From NCBI GenBank assembly GCA_036346395.1, contig JAYEVG010000091.1, positions 28,850-92,849 on the forward strand: a stretch of 64,000 nt of DNA, given 5' to 3'. Each line of letters opens with the position of its first letter. Position 1 is the first letter of the stretch. Below the pieces are notes generated by a model. That model made no database searches. It was not told the origin of the DNA and saw nothing but the letters and a program-made list of their open reading frames with translations. This stretch comes from Hsuehochloa calcarea (taxonomy: Eukaryota; Streptophyta; Magnoliopsida; Poales; Poaceae). The translations under genes were made by a program, and so were the position numbers. Positions 9,960-21,704 of this stretch are shown piece by piece.

Positions 9960-12900
9960 TGTAACATCCCAAATTTTCGTAGCTTTCAAATCCTTTAATT
10001 TAGTTAGTAGGAAGAAAATTCACCATCCGGATTTATTTGAATTTAATTTAAAAGCTTAATATTGACTTTGGGTAACAAACAATATAATATGAATAATTCC
10101 AACATGGACAATAGTCAAAACTATTTTATTGGATTCTATGAGCTTGGTTGTATTTTCTAGAATTTTCTCGAATTTTTCTAAGTTCATTTGCTATTTTCCA
10201 TTGCTTATTTGGATTTCTCGTATTTTCTTAAAAGAAAAGCTATTTTAAATCTCCAATAGTAGTTGGGCCGAAATCCTTCGCCCACCCTGCTCATCTCACC
10301 GATCCTTCGTGGTCGTCCGACCGCATTGACGCTTGATCTCGCGCGCTGCTCTCTCTCTCCACGCGCCCGTTAAACTCACCGTTGATCGCGAGCGACGATC
10401 GATCTCCGCTCACGCGCGCGCCGCCTTTCGACGACGTGGGCCCGCCGAGGTCATCGCCCCGAACCGTTCTTCTTCGCTCTCGCGTGAACGCCGCGCCCGC
10501 CATTTTTGCGTCGCCGAGCTCCGTCCGACAAGTTCGCAAACGCCCCGATTCTTCGCAGACGGACGACGCCTTCTAGAAGCCCTCTCGCCCCTGACTCTTT
10601 CAAACACTTTTGAGTTCAAATCACGCCGCTATCCCGCTTTCTTCGCTGCTCGCTTTTGACTCGCTGAACCCCGCCGCCATCTCGCCACCCTGGCCCACCC
10701 TGTGGCCTACAAATAGGTCCTGTGGATCGCCAAGACTCCGCTACTGATCCGCCAACCACCTCACCCCAAGAGCCCTAGAGCCGCCGCGGTTTAGGATTTG
10801 GGTTCGGCCACCAAACCCTAAAACTTCAATTGCGCCGCCACGGTGACGCCGCCTCCGTGGAGCCCGCCGCCAAGTCCGCTGCCCCTGCACCTACCTCCGC
10901 CTACCACCCACGCCGCTCGACCTCACCGAGTAGCACCGACAAAACCCGAACGCCCGCCGCTTCGAGCTCGCCCGCCACCTCCGCTGCCCTCTTGTGCCTA
11001 GACCAGACTAAAGGTTCGTGATCGAGTGAGCTTCACCGGTGCCACTCACTCGCCGGCGATCACCGCAGCCGCTGCCGGCCCGTCCAGAGCCGCCGCCGCC
11101 GTTGTCGTCTCACGACGTGGAGCCCGATCACCACCACCTCACCTCTCCGCGTGCGTGTCACGTCACTACGTGGCGCAAGGCCGCCACACGCACGCACGGC
11201 GCGCCACCACCGACCAGATCTCAGAGGCTCTGTGGACTCGGTCCATCAGGTCAGGTCCCCGACGTGGGCCCCACACGCCGATTTCTTTTATTTATATTTT
11301 CCGTTTTTCCAGGGCTGACGTCATGTTGATGTCATGCTTGCGCAATAATCCGATTTTTCTTTGAGAAATAATTCGAATTCCAATAAATCCTATTTTTAGG
11401 GTTTTCTTTGTTCCAAACTTTGGAACCTCATAACTTTTGCATCCTAACTCCAAATCCATCCATTCAAATTTCTAAATTTGTATAAAATCAAGATCTATTT
11501 ATTGAGATTTTTAATTATTTTATGGGAGTTAATTGCTTCTGTTATTTATTTATTCTTGTTGTTTGCTTTGTTATGAGTAGACTTCGACGATACTTCTCGA
11601 GGGTTTGAGGAAGAAGGAGCTTTCAAGACCAAGACCAAAGACTGAACCTATTCCAAGGCAAGCTATACCCTTGACCATCTTGATTCCCGCTTGCTAAAAG
11701 TATTTTAATTTAAATTATCGCATCTTAATTCAAGTATTTATTTAAATGTTTTGGGTGTAGTAGTTAATTCCATATTGTTATGCCTTCCTTGTATAATTGT
11801 TATGCCTTGATCCTTTGTCACCCTAGTTGATATTTAGTTGGTAATATTGTAGCACCAACGTGGGTTGGTTAGTGCGATTAGATTGCTTAGCCATGCCACT
11901 AATCACCATGTCATGTGAGACCGCAGCTATTAAACCCGACTAAGTGAATATGCAACTGTGTGGTAAAATCTGTGTGTACTGTGTGTCGTTATGGCATGTG
12001 TTGCACTTAATCAACCGGTGGTAAAAGGATTTAGACCGAGGCATGTGGTGGATACTGTGTGAAATGGTGGATCGTGTGAATCGTGGTGCATGGGAGCTAA
12101 TCTGGTGGCATAGTTAGCAAATGGTAGTCTTGCCTTGGTCAATTAAGGACCTCACCATGTGTGCCATTGAACTGAGCCTATCTGCATAACCACATGTCTG
12201 CTTTGAGACGGCCTAGCATAGTACGATGCGGATCCAAATGCTTTGTTATGGTTAGTGCTAGCTACACTAATTATATCTTGTGGGTAAAGTGTACAACTCG
12301 CAGAGTATAATATAATCTATTCGAATAGCGCGCCCGCGTCATGGGCATGCTCGGAATTTCACACTAGGGTAGTTTTTCATAAACTGTGTGGGAGGGAGCC
12401 GTGTGATATAAATCATCCGCTATGTGAATAATCGGTTAAGCTGCAGCGCCTTTGTGAAATCAATTATCAAATTATTGTTATCTAATTGTTTTACTTGTTA
12501 TCAATGTATATTTATTATTCAATTGCAAACATTGCATTTATGCAAAAGAACCATCAATGCCTTTCCTTGTAAAAGCCAAGATGTATATATATATTGCATC
12601 TCGTGGTGTGGCTTAAGTAGTACGGTGTGTACTCACGCTTGTTTTGACGAATCAAGCGTAAGAGGAGGAGTCTTCACCACTTTCGAGGAGGAGTTTATCA
12701 AGGTGCCTAATCGCGAGGTCTTGACCCCACGGCTGCTCGTGGTGAATCGATGGTGCCACCGCCGCTTATGTTTCCGCCGCTTATTTCTCTCATAGCCTCG
12801 CGTGGCTTAAATAAATGTAAACTCGACCGTAAGGTCAAACCTTTATTTATTTATCGCTTATGCTATTATTCGCCGTGTGGATCGACATCCACCTTTGTTA

Positions 12901-12978
12901 ACACTGTGTGCACTAGCGTGATCCTGGACTAGTGCACGAAACACAGAGGATTCCGAATCGAAATTTTGGGATCCGACA
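9960..12978 (+). repeat. 5' LTR of the chromovirus
   Basis: It begins TGTAACATCCC and ends GGGATCCGACA, 3019 bp, ending two bases before the PBS region. A GC-rich middle (about 10290-11280) sits between AT-rich flanks. Overlapping reading frames in that middle are low-complexity and have no homologous protein meaning. Compared with the 3' LTR, differences are mainly small indels. Confidence 0.9.
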
Positions 12979-12982
12979 GAGG

Positions 12983-12995
12983 TGGTATCAGAGCC
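12983..12995 (+). promoter_or_regulatory. Primer binding site, initiator-Met tRNA type
   Basis: TGGTATCAGAGCC lies 4 bases after the 5' LTR, the standard complement of the 3' end of plant initiator-Met tRNA. Confidence 0.9.
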
Positions 12996-13189
12996 ATACT
13001 GACTGTAGGTCTTGACCTTAGTTAGATTGGCCGTTCTTAGTGAGTCCAAACTATTTTCTAAGGAAGAATTAACTTACAAGATTAATTGAACTCCTTAACT
13101 CATCTCATGTCTCTCTTGACTCAACTATTGCTCAAATTCTTTCTCTCCTCGTCATTTAAAGTTGTTTTCATCTCTTTGTCCATCTTGAT

Positions 13190-15340
13190 GATGCCTTACC
13201 GCCGACTTTCTGAGATAGCAACGGAGGACTTGCCGCAGAGCCGTGGACGCCATCGCAGACACTTGGGGCTTTGATCGCCCAATGTACCGTGGCAGGAGTA
13301 CATGGTCAACGGACGAGATCATGGTTGGGTCTGTCGCCTGACAGTCTACGCCAGGAGGAACACCAGAGGCACCACTTTTGACATCTCACCGAGGACCACC
13401 TTCGCAGGAATTCAGAGTCATCACGCTTGGCCATACTCCGAGTCCGCCACATCTACGCCAAGAGTCAAACACACCGCCTTCCGCTACCATCCCGTAGCCG
13501 CTTCAGGGAGCTATCTCGCGCTTCCGCCTACCAATAGGGAAGGCAATGCCACAAGAGTGTATCTTGCACAGCTCACACCGCCGAGGAGTCACGGCAATGG
13601 CCGACACCGAGCCGAGGTGCGCCTATCGTGCCTTGGAAGAAGCCGAGAAAGGATCGCTGCCTTAGAGCACGCCTCTACGGCCAAGATGAGCTCGAGGATG
13701 ATCAAGAGGAAAATCCGAAGAGATCCCTGAGGAGCCAGAGAGGTTGCACTGCTAGAGGGACCAAGCAGAGCTCAGACAAATGGAGGAGCCACCAGATTTA
13801 CACCCAAAGACGCTCGCCTGCTACACGGGCCCAGCATCAGACTGGGCCATGAGGATGCCACCACTTCGTAGTCTACACCGATCAGAGCGCGCCATGGCTT
13901 TGGAGGCTTTCGAGGAGTAGTTCATTGAGTTCCAGCTTAGTCGCTTAGCCGCTTCTTTTCGAGTCGCCTTTAGGCGGTAGTTTGTGTGCTTAGGTCCGCT
14001 TTATTTTTTTCAGGTAAGTATGAGCCGCAAAGGCCCTTGGGCATTTGTTGCACCATACTAATAAGCTATTAATAAAGGTTATTCCATTTGAGTTTCTTGA
14101 GTCGTGTTTGTTGGGTTTAATCTACCCCGCCTAGTTCTTAACTCATCTTGTGCTTGCTACCTTATCTAACCTATGAACTTCATCGATGGTTCGATCGCCA
14201 CATCGCCGCAAGTGGTTCCAGACTCAAAGATCCGGAGGAAATGAGCAGATCCCAGCAGGCGCAGTACCACCCCAAGCACCCCCTCTTGACTTGCAGAACT
14301 TTGGAGCCTTCATGGCAGCACAAACGCAGATGATGTATACCATGATGAACCAGATGCAGGCCATGAACAACAACAACAACAATCATCGTGGAGGAGCCCC
14401 ACCGCCATGGTCATCAAGGACCATCCAAGTTGGTCAATTCATGAGGACCCGCCCACCAACTTTCTCTCGACATGTCTCACCAGTAGAAGCGGATGATTGG
14501 CTTCGCAGAATTGAGAGGAAGCCGCCGATCACCCAATGCAGCGATCATGAGAAAGTGTTATATGCCACTCATCGATGGAGGGCATAGTCGCCGAGTGGTG
14601 GAGAACTTCACAAGAAGACATGAGGCACCGCAGAATATCACCTGCGAGGAATTTTCTGCAGCTTTTCGCCAGTATCATGTACCTGAAGGCATTATGGATC
14701 TGAAGAAAGATGAGTTCCGTGCTCTCAAGCAAGGAGCTATGTCGTTGATCGACACCCAACAAGTTTTCTCGCTTAGCTCGCTATGTCGCAGAGGATGTCG
14801 CCATCGACAAGGCTCGCCGTAGTCGCTTTTTGAAGGGATTGAACTCAGATCGCAGTCAACTGATTGCCCACACCTTCCTGCATTTCCAGAACTAGTTAAC
14901 AAGGCGCTGATCATGGAGGACAAACGCAAGGAACTGGAGGAGCACCGCAAGCGTAAGATGAATCAGCAGGGAGGCCATCAGCCACAACAGCAGAGGGCAA
15001 GGATAGTGCCACGCAGCTTAATCGCTTCCAACCACGTAGTTCGTCAGACCTCGCACCGCCAAAGACTCGCCCTTTGCTCGTAATCCTCGCAACACTACAC
15101 CACCAACCCCACCCTGTGGAACAACATCCGCAGGTGAACCAAGAGTGTGTTACAGCTTGCCGCCAACTGTGTCACTTCGCCAATCGTGTCCTCGTAAAGG
15201 AACCATCACTCCACCGCTTCAACCTTGGAGCAACACCGCTAAGACCCAAAGCAGTAACAACCAGGAGTTTCTCAGGAACCACCAACCAGAGGAGCGCTCA
15301 ATCGCTTGTCGAGGTCGTGTTAACCACGCCACCTTGAAGG
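13190..15340 (+). pseudogene. Gag of the chromovirus (frameshifted)
   Basis: The best block is 14186-14830. It has a Gln/Met/Asn-rich stretch, PPPWSSRTIQVGQFMRTRPP, then PVEADDWLRRIERK and, in a second frame, ITCEEFSAAFRQYHVPEGIM followed by DLKKDEFRALKQGAMS. This is the usual chromovirus gag domain order. About 15150-15230 holds the remains of a CCHC knuckle (QLCHFANRV). Upstream frames at 13086-13852 are scattered and not clearly coding. Several one-base slips are needed. Gag forms the particle core in intact relatives. Confidence 0.7.
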
Positions 15341-15438
15341 AGCCCAGAAGCACCGACGTCAGACCGGGTAAGTTCCCGTAAATTCAAGACCTGATCCGCT
15401 CGCTTGATTCGAGCTTCGATTCGCTTGTTTCGGAAATT

Positions 15439-15663
15439 TTGCAACTAAGAACAAATTGGAAGTTATGCTCTTGCGCATCGTTAGTCCAATACCGAGCAGA
15501 GCTAAGTTCTAATGTGGGTTGTTTAGGGCTGTTACTCATAGTCGGAGTTGAGTTTCTAGCTAACCTAATTATTCTAGGCACCCAAACCATAGATGTCATC
15601 CTTGGCATGGATTGGTTAACCAAGCACAAAGTCGTGCTAGATTGTGGTCAAGAGCCGCTATAA
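15439..15663 (+). pseudogene. Retropepsin region of the chromovirus pol (partial)
   Basis: The frame ends with TIDVILGMDWLTKHKVVLDC, the conserved second block of chromovirus proteases (ILGMDWL). The first block with the active Asp (DSGASHSF in relatives) is not in this frame and is probably lost to a slip upstream. The next stretch (15664-15905) leads into RT. Confidence 0.7.
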
Positions 15664-15905
15664 TCGAGGATACCAAAGGAAACAAAGTGGAGTTTCTAGC
15701 TACCTCAAGGCGTAATGGACATCCGCTTGTCAATAGCATGAGGATTGTCGCTTGGAAGATGTGCCCGTTGTTCGGGAGTATCCAGATGTGTTTCCGTAAG
15801 AGTTACCAGAATGCCACCGATCGTGACATCGAAGTTCGTTATCGACCTAGTGCCGTGAACAAAGACCACTCGAAGAGACCTTATCTGATGCCACCGATGA
15901 GTTAG

Positions 15906-16480
15906 TAGAAATGAAGAAGCAAATAGAAGAACTTTTGGAGAAAGGTTTTGTGAGGCCTAGTTCGTCACCATGGGGAGCGCCAGCTTTGTTCACAAAAGAA
16001 AGATGGAAGCATGAGAATGTGCATCGACTACCGGCCTCTCAATGAAGTCACCATTAAGAACAAGTATCCATTGCCCCTGATAGATGATCCGCTTGATCGA
16101 TGAAAGGAGCCGAGTGTTCTCAAGATCGATTCGCGATCAAAGTTACCACCAGCTTGAAGATTTGCCCTAAGGATGTACCTAAGACCGCTTTCAACGCTGC
16201 ACGGACATTATGAGTTCCTAGTCATGTCCTTTGGTCCGACTAATGCCCCCGCTTATTTCATGAACATGATGAATAAGGTATTCATGGAATATTTGGATAA
16301 ATTTGTAGTTGTATTCATCGATGATATCTTGGTTTACTCCAAGTCGAAGAAGAACATGCCGAGCATTTGAGGTTAATCCTAGAGAAGCTCAGAGAACATC
16401 GCTTGTATGCTAAGTTTAGCAAGTGCGACTTCGAAGAAGGAAGTGGATTTCTTGGTCATGTGATGACAAACCGCAGGAGT
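15906..16480 (+). pseudogene. Reverse transcriptase of the chromovirus (frameshifted)
   Basis: The 5' part (15906-16170) in mixed frames reads MKKQIEELLEKGFVRPSSSP, MRMCIDYRPLNEVTIKN and KYPLPLIDD. The best frame (16173-16370) has GHYEFLVMSFGPTNAPAYFM followed by YLDKFVVVFIDDILVYSKSK with the catalytic FIDDIL box. The middle, which should contain the first catalytic Asp (IDLRSGYHQ-like), is broken near 16120-16150. FIDDILVYSKS is typical of chromoviruses and differs from the YVDDL box of the element at 1-9264. Confidence 0.85.
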
Positions 16481-16689
16481 AGCAGCTGACCCCAGAAAGT
16501 GAAAGCAGATACATCGAGCACCCAAGACCTGCCACGCAGATTCGCAGCTTCTTGGGATTGGCGTGATATTATCGCCGCTTTATTGAAGGATTCTCGCCAA
16601 TTGCTAAACCTCTTACGCAATTGTTGAAGAAAGAGAAAAGTTTACCCGACCCCACCGTGAAGAAAGTTTCCAAGAGTTGAAGAAGTGCC

Positions 16690-16990
16690 CGACTTCGCCC
16701 CAAAGGTCGATTTTGCCGATATTCGCAAGGATTTTGATATCTATTGTGATGCATCGCGCCAAGGATTAGGATGTGTCCCGATGCAAGAAGGAAGAGCCGT
16801 CGCAGATGCGCCAAGGCGCTTAAGGCCTCATGAAGAGAATTATCCTACTCATGATCTAGAATTAGCAGCAGAGTGCATGCTTTGAAGATTTGGCGCCATT
16901 ACTTACTCCAGAATCGCCGCGAGATATACATGATCATAAAAGCTTGAAATATATTTTCACCAATGACTAATATGAGATGAGAAGATGGTC
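16690..16990 (+). pseudogene. RNase H of the chromovirus (frameshifted)
   Basis: The frame at 16685-16885 reads FDIYCDASRQGLGCVPMQEG with the first catalytic Asp of RNase H in YCDAS, then RPHEENYPTHDLELAAECML with the acidic DLEL residue. The next stretch drops a base before the segment that normally reads HYLYG and FTDHKSLKY, seen as HKSLKYIFTN at about 16938-16965 in another frame. Confidence 0.8.
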
Positions 16991-17059
16991 GGAGTTAATA
17001 AAGGATTATAATCTTGGAATTCATTACCATCCCGCAAAGCCAATGTTGTCGCCGATGCT

Positions 17060-18180
17060 TTGAGCCGTAAGAGCCATTGCAATGCTTTGAAGTGAAAGAG
17101 CTTTGTTCGTAACTTCAAGAGGAATTCCGTGTCGGGCTAGAAGTAGTATCCGATGGATTTTTGGCAAATTTAGAAGTGCACTACTTTGGAGAAGCAGATT
17201 CGCAAGCTCACCAAAGACTCGTAGTTCTCCGACATCAAGAAGAAGATGATGTAGGGAAGTTCAAGGACTTCACAAAGGATGATCGTGACATACCGTGGAT
17301 CAATGAACGATTCGTGTTCCAGATATTGATGGTTTGAGACAACTAATTTTAAAGGAGGCCCATGACTCGAGGTATTCGATTCACCCCGTAGTACTAAGAT
17401 GTATCAGATGTTAAGAATAAATTTTGTGGCCAAACTCGAAGCGAGACGTCGCAGAGTTCGCTGCCTTGTGCGACGCTTGTCGAAGGTAAAAGCAGAGCAT
17501 CGAGACCAAAGCAGGTCTCATGGTAACCTTTGAAGATTCCGAATGGAAGTGGGAAGAAATCGAATGGATTTCATTACCGGTTTACCCAAGACTCAATCGG
17601 TTGCGATTCGATTTGGGTAATAGTGGACCGCCTCACTAAAGTGGCCCATTTCCGCGGCCAAAACCACATACTCGTGAGATCGTCCCGCGAGTCAGATATG
17701 TCAAGAATTATCGCTTGCATGGTGTGCCCAAGAAGATAGTGTCGATCGAGGATCTCGCCACCTCCCGCTTTTGGCATAGTCCGCAGAAGCCCTTGGGACT
17801 CATCTCAATTTCAAGATCGCATATCATCCCTGCATGATGGATGACCGAAAGGGTCAATCGATACTAGAAGATATGTTGAGAGCCCGTGCTCTAGCAAATG
17901 CTACCCGCTGGGATAAGAGTTTACCTTATGCGTAGTTCTCGCACAATAACAATTTATCAAGCCACCGCAAATGTCACCGCTTGCGCTTTGTATGGTCGCC
18001 CCGCAGTAACCCCGCTGAATCGGTCGAAACCGAACGAACATGCCTTTGGTCCGGATATTATTCAAGAAGCGTAAAAGCAAGTGTCCATGATCGAGAAAGA
18101 TTAAAGATAGCTCACCGAGGCAGTAAGAGTTATGCCGACAATCGCCGCCGCGATCTCGCTTTGAGTCGAAGATTTTGTGT
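17060..18180 (+). pseudogene. Integrase of the chromovirus (frameshifted)
   Basis: Around 17360-17490 the reading mixes HDSR, a W-P pair and CDACR, the remains of the HHCC zinc site. From about 17555 the core begins with the catalytic Asp in MDFITGLPKTQS, with a slip before the region normally reading SIWVIVDRLTKVAHF, seen in frame at 17600-17655. Further pieces (LHGVPKKIVS, near 17715) mark the second catalytic block. The C-terminal KWEGPYKI-like block is seen as YVGPLKILERRGEVAYRLSA (18237-18296). Confidence 0.75.
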
Positions 18181-18600
18181 ATCTTCGAGTTACGCCTCGA
18201 GGTGTGAAAAGGTTCCACGCCAAAGGGAAACTTGCCCTCTGTATGTTGGTCCGCTCAAGATTTTGGAACGCCGTGGAGAAGTGGCTTATCGCTTGAGCGC
18301 GCCCAATCGCTAGCCGAGTACATGATGTCTTCCACGCCTCACACCAAGAAGTGTCTTCGTACCGTAAGAAAAGCACCGCTGGATTCGATTGAACTAAAAG
18401 AAGACCTCACCTACAAGGAGCAATGGTCAAGATTTCGATGTCGCAGAGCGCCGCACTGTAAGCAAGACCGCTCGCTTCGCAAAGTCCAAAGGAGTAACCA
18501 CTGTAAGGAGAAGCAACGGGAACGTGAAGAAGAGTTGAAAGCCGAGTTCCCTAGCCTTTCTCTATTAGCCCGAATCTCTGGTCGAGATTCCATTAAGGGG
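18180..18600 (+). pseudogene. Integrase tail and possible chromodomain of the chromovirus
   Basis: Downstream of GEVAYRLSAPNR the frames contain STPHTKKCLR and then DLTYKEQ, as in the linker of Tekay-type integrases that leads to a chromodomain. The chromodomain itself (about 18410-18520) is not readable in one frame, so its presence is inferred from position and family. In relatives it steers integration toward heterochromatin. Confidence 0.45.
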
Positions 18601-18607
18601 GAAGGTT
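18592..18607 (+). promoter_or_regulatory. Polypurine tract of the chromovirus
   Basis: AAGGGGGAAGG lies directly upstream of the 3' LTR start (TGTAACATCC at 18608), the normal plus-strand primer position. Confidence 0.8.
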
Positions 18608-21600
18608 TGTAACATCCCAAATTTTCGTAGCTTTCAAATCCTTTAATTTAGTTAGTAGGAAGAAAATTCACCATCCGGATTTATTTGAATTTAATTTAAA
18701 AGCTTAATATTGACTTTGGGTAACAAACAATATAATATGAATAATTCCAACATGGACAATAGTCAAAACTATTTTTATTGGATTCTATGAGCTTGGTTGT
18801 ATTTTCTAGAATTTTCGAATTTTTCTAAGTTCATTTGCTATTTTCCATTGCTTATTTGATTTTCGTATTTTCTTAAAAGAAAAGCTATTTTAAATCTCCA
18901 ATAGTAGTTGGGCCGAAATCCTTCGCCCACCTCGCTCATCTCACCGATCCTTCGTGGTCGTCCGACCGCATTGACGCTTGATCTCGCGCTGCTCTCTCTC
19001 CTCCACGCGCTCCGTTAAACCTCACCGTTGATCGCGAGCGACGATCGATCTCCGCTCACGCCGCGCCGCTTTCTCTCGACGCAGGGCCCGCCGAGGTCAT
19101 CGCCCCGAACCGTTCTTCTTCGCTCTCGCTGAACGCCTGGCCCGCCATTTTTGCGCCGCCGAGCTCCGTCCGACAAGTTCGCAAACGCCCCGATTCTTCG
19201 ACGGACGACGCTTCTAGAAGCCCTCTCGCCCCTGACTCTTTCAAACACTTTTGAGTTCAAATCCGCCGCTATCCCGCTTTCTTCGCTGCTCGCTTTGACT
19301 CGCTGAACCCCGCCGCCATCTCGCCACCCCAGCCCACCCTGTGGCCTACAAATAGGTCCTGTGGATCGCCAAGACTCCGCTACTGATCCGCCAACCACCT
19401 CACCCCAAGAGCCCTAGAGCCGCCATGTTTAGGATTTGGGTTTCGCCACCAAACCCTAAAACTTCAATTGCGCCGCCGGTGACGCCGCCTCCGTGGAGCC
19501 TGCCGCCAAGTCCGCCGCCCCTGCACCTACCTCCGCCTACCACCCACGCCGCTCGACTCACCGAGTAGCCACCGACAAAACCCGAACGCCCGCCGCTCGA
19601 GCTCGCCACCGCCACCTCCGCTGCCCTCTTGTGCCTAGACCAAGACTAAAGGTTCGTGATCGAGTGAGCTTCACGGTGCCACTCACTCGCCGGCGATCAC
19701 CGCAGCTGGGCCGCTGTCGGCCCGTCAGAGCCGCCGCCGCCGTTGTCGTCTCACGACGTGGAGCCCGATCACCACCCACCTCACCTCTCCGCGCGCAGGC
19801 GTGTCGCCACGTGGCGGCGCACGCACACGCCAGACGGCGCGCCACCACCGACCAGATCTCAGAGGCTCGGTGGACTCGGTCCACTGTGGTCAGGTCCCCG
19901 ACGTGGGCCCCACACGCCGATTTCTTTTATTTATATTTTCCGTTTTTCCGTGGTCGACGTCATGTCGATGTCATGTTTATGCAATAATCCGATTTTTCTT
20001 TGAGAAATAATTCGAATTCCAATAAATCCTATTTTTAGGGTTTTCTTTGTTCCAAACTTTGGAACCTCATAACTTTTGCATCCTAACTCCAAATCCATCC
20101 ATTCAAATTTCTAAATTTGTATAAAATCAAGATCTATTTATTGAGATTTTTAATTATTTTATGGGAGTTAATTGCTTCTGTTATTTATTTATTCTTGTTG
20201 TTTGCTTTGTTATGAGTAGACTTCGACGATACTTCGGAGGGTTTGAGGAAGAAGGAGCTTTCAAGACCAAGACCAAGACTGAACCTATTCCAAGGCAAGC
20301 TATACCCTTGACCATCTTGATTCCCAGCTTGCTAAAAGTATTTTAATTTAAGTTATCGCATCTTAATTCAAGTATTTATTTAAATGTTTTGGGTGTAGTA
20401 GTTAATTCCATATTGTTATGCCTTCCTTGTATAATTGTTATGCCTTGATCCTTTGTCACCCTAGTTGATATTTAGTTGGTAATATTGTAGCACCAACGGG
20501 TTGGTTAGTGCGATTAGATTGCTTAGCCATGCCACTAATCACCATGTCATGTGAGACCGCAGCTATTAAACCCGACTAAGTGAATATGCAACTGTGTGGT
20601 AAAATCTGTGTACTGTGTGTCGTTATGGCATGTGTTGCACTTAATCAACTGGGTGGTAAAAGGATTTAGACCGAGGCATGTGGTGGATACTGTGAAATGG
20701 TGGATCGTGTGAATCTGGTGCATGGGAGCTAATCTGCGGTGGCATAGTTAGCAAATGGTAGTCTTGCCTTGGTCAATTAAGGACCTCACCATGTGTGCCA
20801 TTGAACTGAGCCTATCTGCATAACCACATGTCTGCTTTTGAGACGGCCTAGCATAGTACGATGCGGATCCAAATGCTTTGTTATGGTTAGTGCTAGCTAC
20901 ACTAATTATATCTTGTGGGTAAAGTGTACAACTCGCAGAGTATAATATAATCTATTCGAATAGCGCGCCCATGGTCATGGGCATGCTCGGAATTTCACAC
21001 TAGGGGTAGTTTTTCAGAAACTGTGTGGGAGGGAGCCGTGTGATATAAATCATCCGCTATGTGAATAATCGGTTAAGCTGCAGCGCCTTTGTGAAATCAA
21101 TTATCAAATTATTGTTATCTAATTGTTTTACTTGTTATCAATGTATATTTATTATTCAATTGCAAACATTGCATTTATGCAAAAGAACCATCGAATGCCT
21201 TTCCCTTGTAAAAGCCAAGATGTATATATATATTGCATCTCGTGGTGTGGCTTATGTAGTACGGTGTGTACTCACGCTTGTTTTGACGAATCAAGGTAAG
21301 AGGAGGAGTCTTCACCACTTTCGAGGAGGAGTTTATCAAGGTGCCTAATCGCGAGGTCTTGACCCCACGGTTGCTCGTGGTGAATCGATGGGTGCCACCG
21401 CCGCTTATGTTTCCGCCGCTTATTTCTCTCATAGCTTAAATAAAGTAAACTCGACCGTAAGGTCAAACCTTTATTTATTTATCTGCGCGTGGCTTAAATA
21501 AATGTAAACTCGACCGTAAGGTCAAACCTTTATTTATTTATCGCTTATGCTATTATTCGCTAGTTTTAGGTAGTATGAAATTCTCATTTAATTTAAAAGG

Positions 21601-21704
21601 TGTGGATCGACATCCACCTTTGTTAACACATGTGTGCACTAGCGTGATCCTCGACTAGTGCACTAAACACGAGGATTCCGAATCGAATCAAATTTTGGGA
21701 TCCG
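18608..21704 (+). repeat. 3' LTR of the chromovirus, rearranged at its end
   Basis: It matches the 5' LTR along its length, from TGTAACATCC to GGGATCCG. Three oddities are confined to the last 270 bp: a 58-bp tandem duplication (21434-21550), a 40-bp patch from the neighbouring element's gag (21560-21599), and loss of the terminal ACA. Confidence 0.9.
21560..21599 (-). other. 40-bp gag-derived patch inside the 3' LTR
   Basis: Absent from the 5' LTR at the matching site (12868/12869). Identical but for about one base to 24835-24874. On the minus strand both read FKLNENFILPKT, part of the neighbouring minus-strand gag. Confidence 0.85.

Larger units (their letters stand above)
9960..21704 (+). 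mobile_element. Ty3/Gypsy chromovirus, Tekay/RIRE3-type, nested insertion
   Basis: A plus-strand element with two ~3-kb LTRs (9960-12978, 18608-21704), an initiator-Met tRNA PBS, gag, protease, RT, RNase H, integrase and a possible chromodomain tail before the polypurine tract. Long LTRs and this gene order fit the Tekay/Del/RIRE3 chromovirus branch. All domains are present in order but scattered over frames by many small indels. It sits in the second minus-strand Gypsy element: LTR A lies to its left and that element's gag to its right. No target duplication is seen, and the 3' LTR end is rearranged (see 21434-21705). Confidence 0.85.

Noticed and set aside
10291..11364. Overlapping frames on both strands in the GC-rich part of the chromovirus LTR (and again at 19015-20010)
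   Set aside because: They are Arg/Ala/Pro-rich, differ between the two LTR copies by frame, and lie in LTR DNA; composition explains them.
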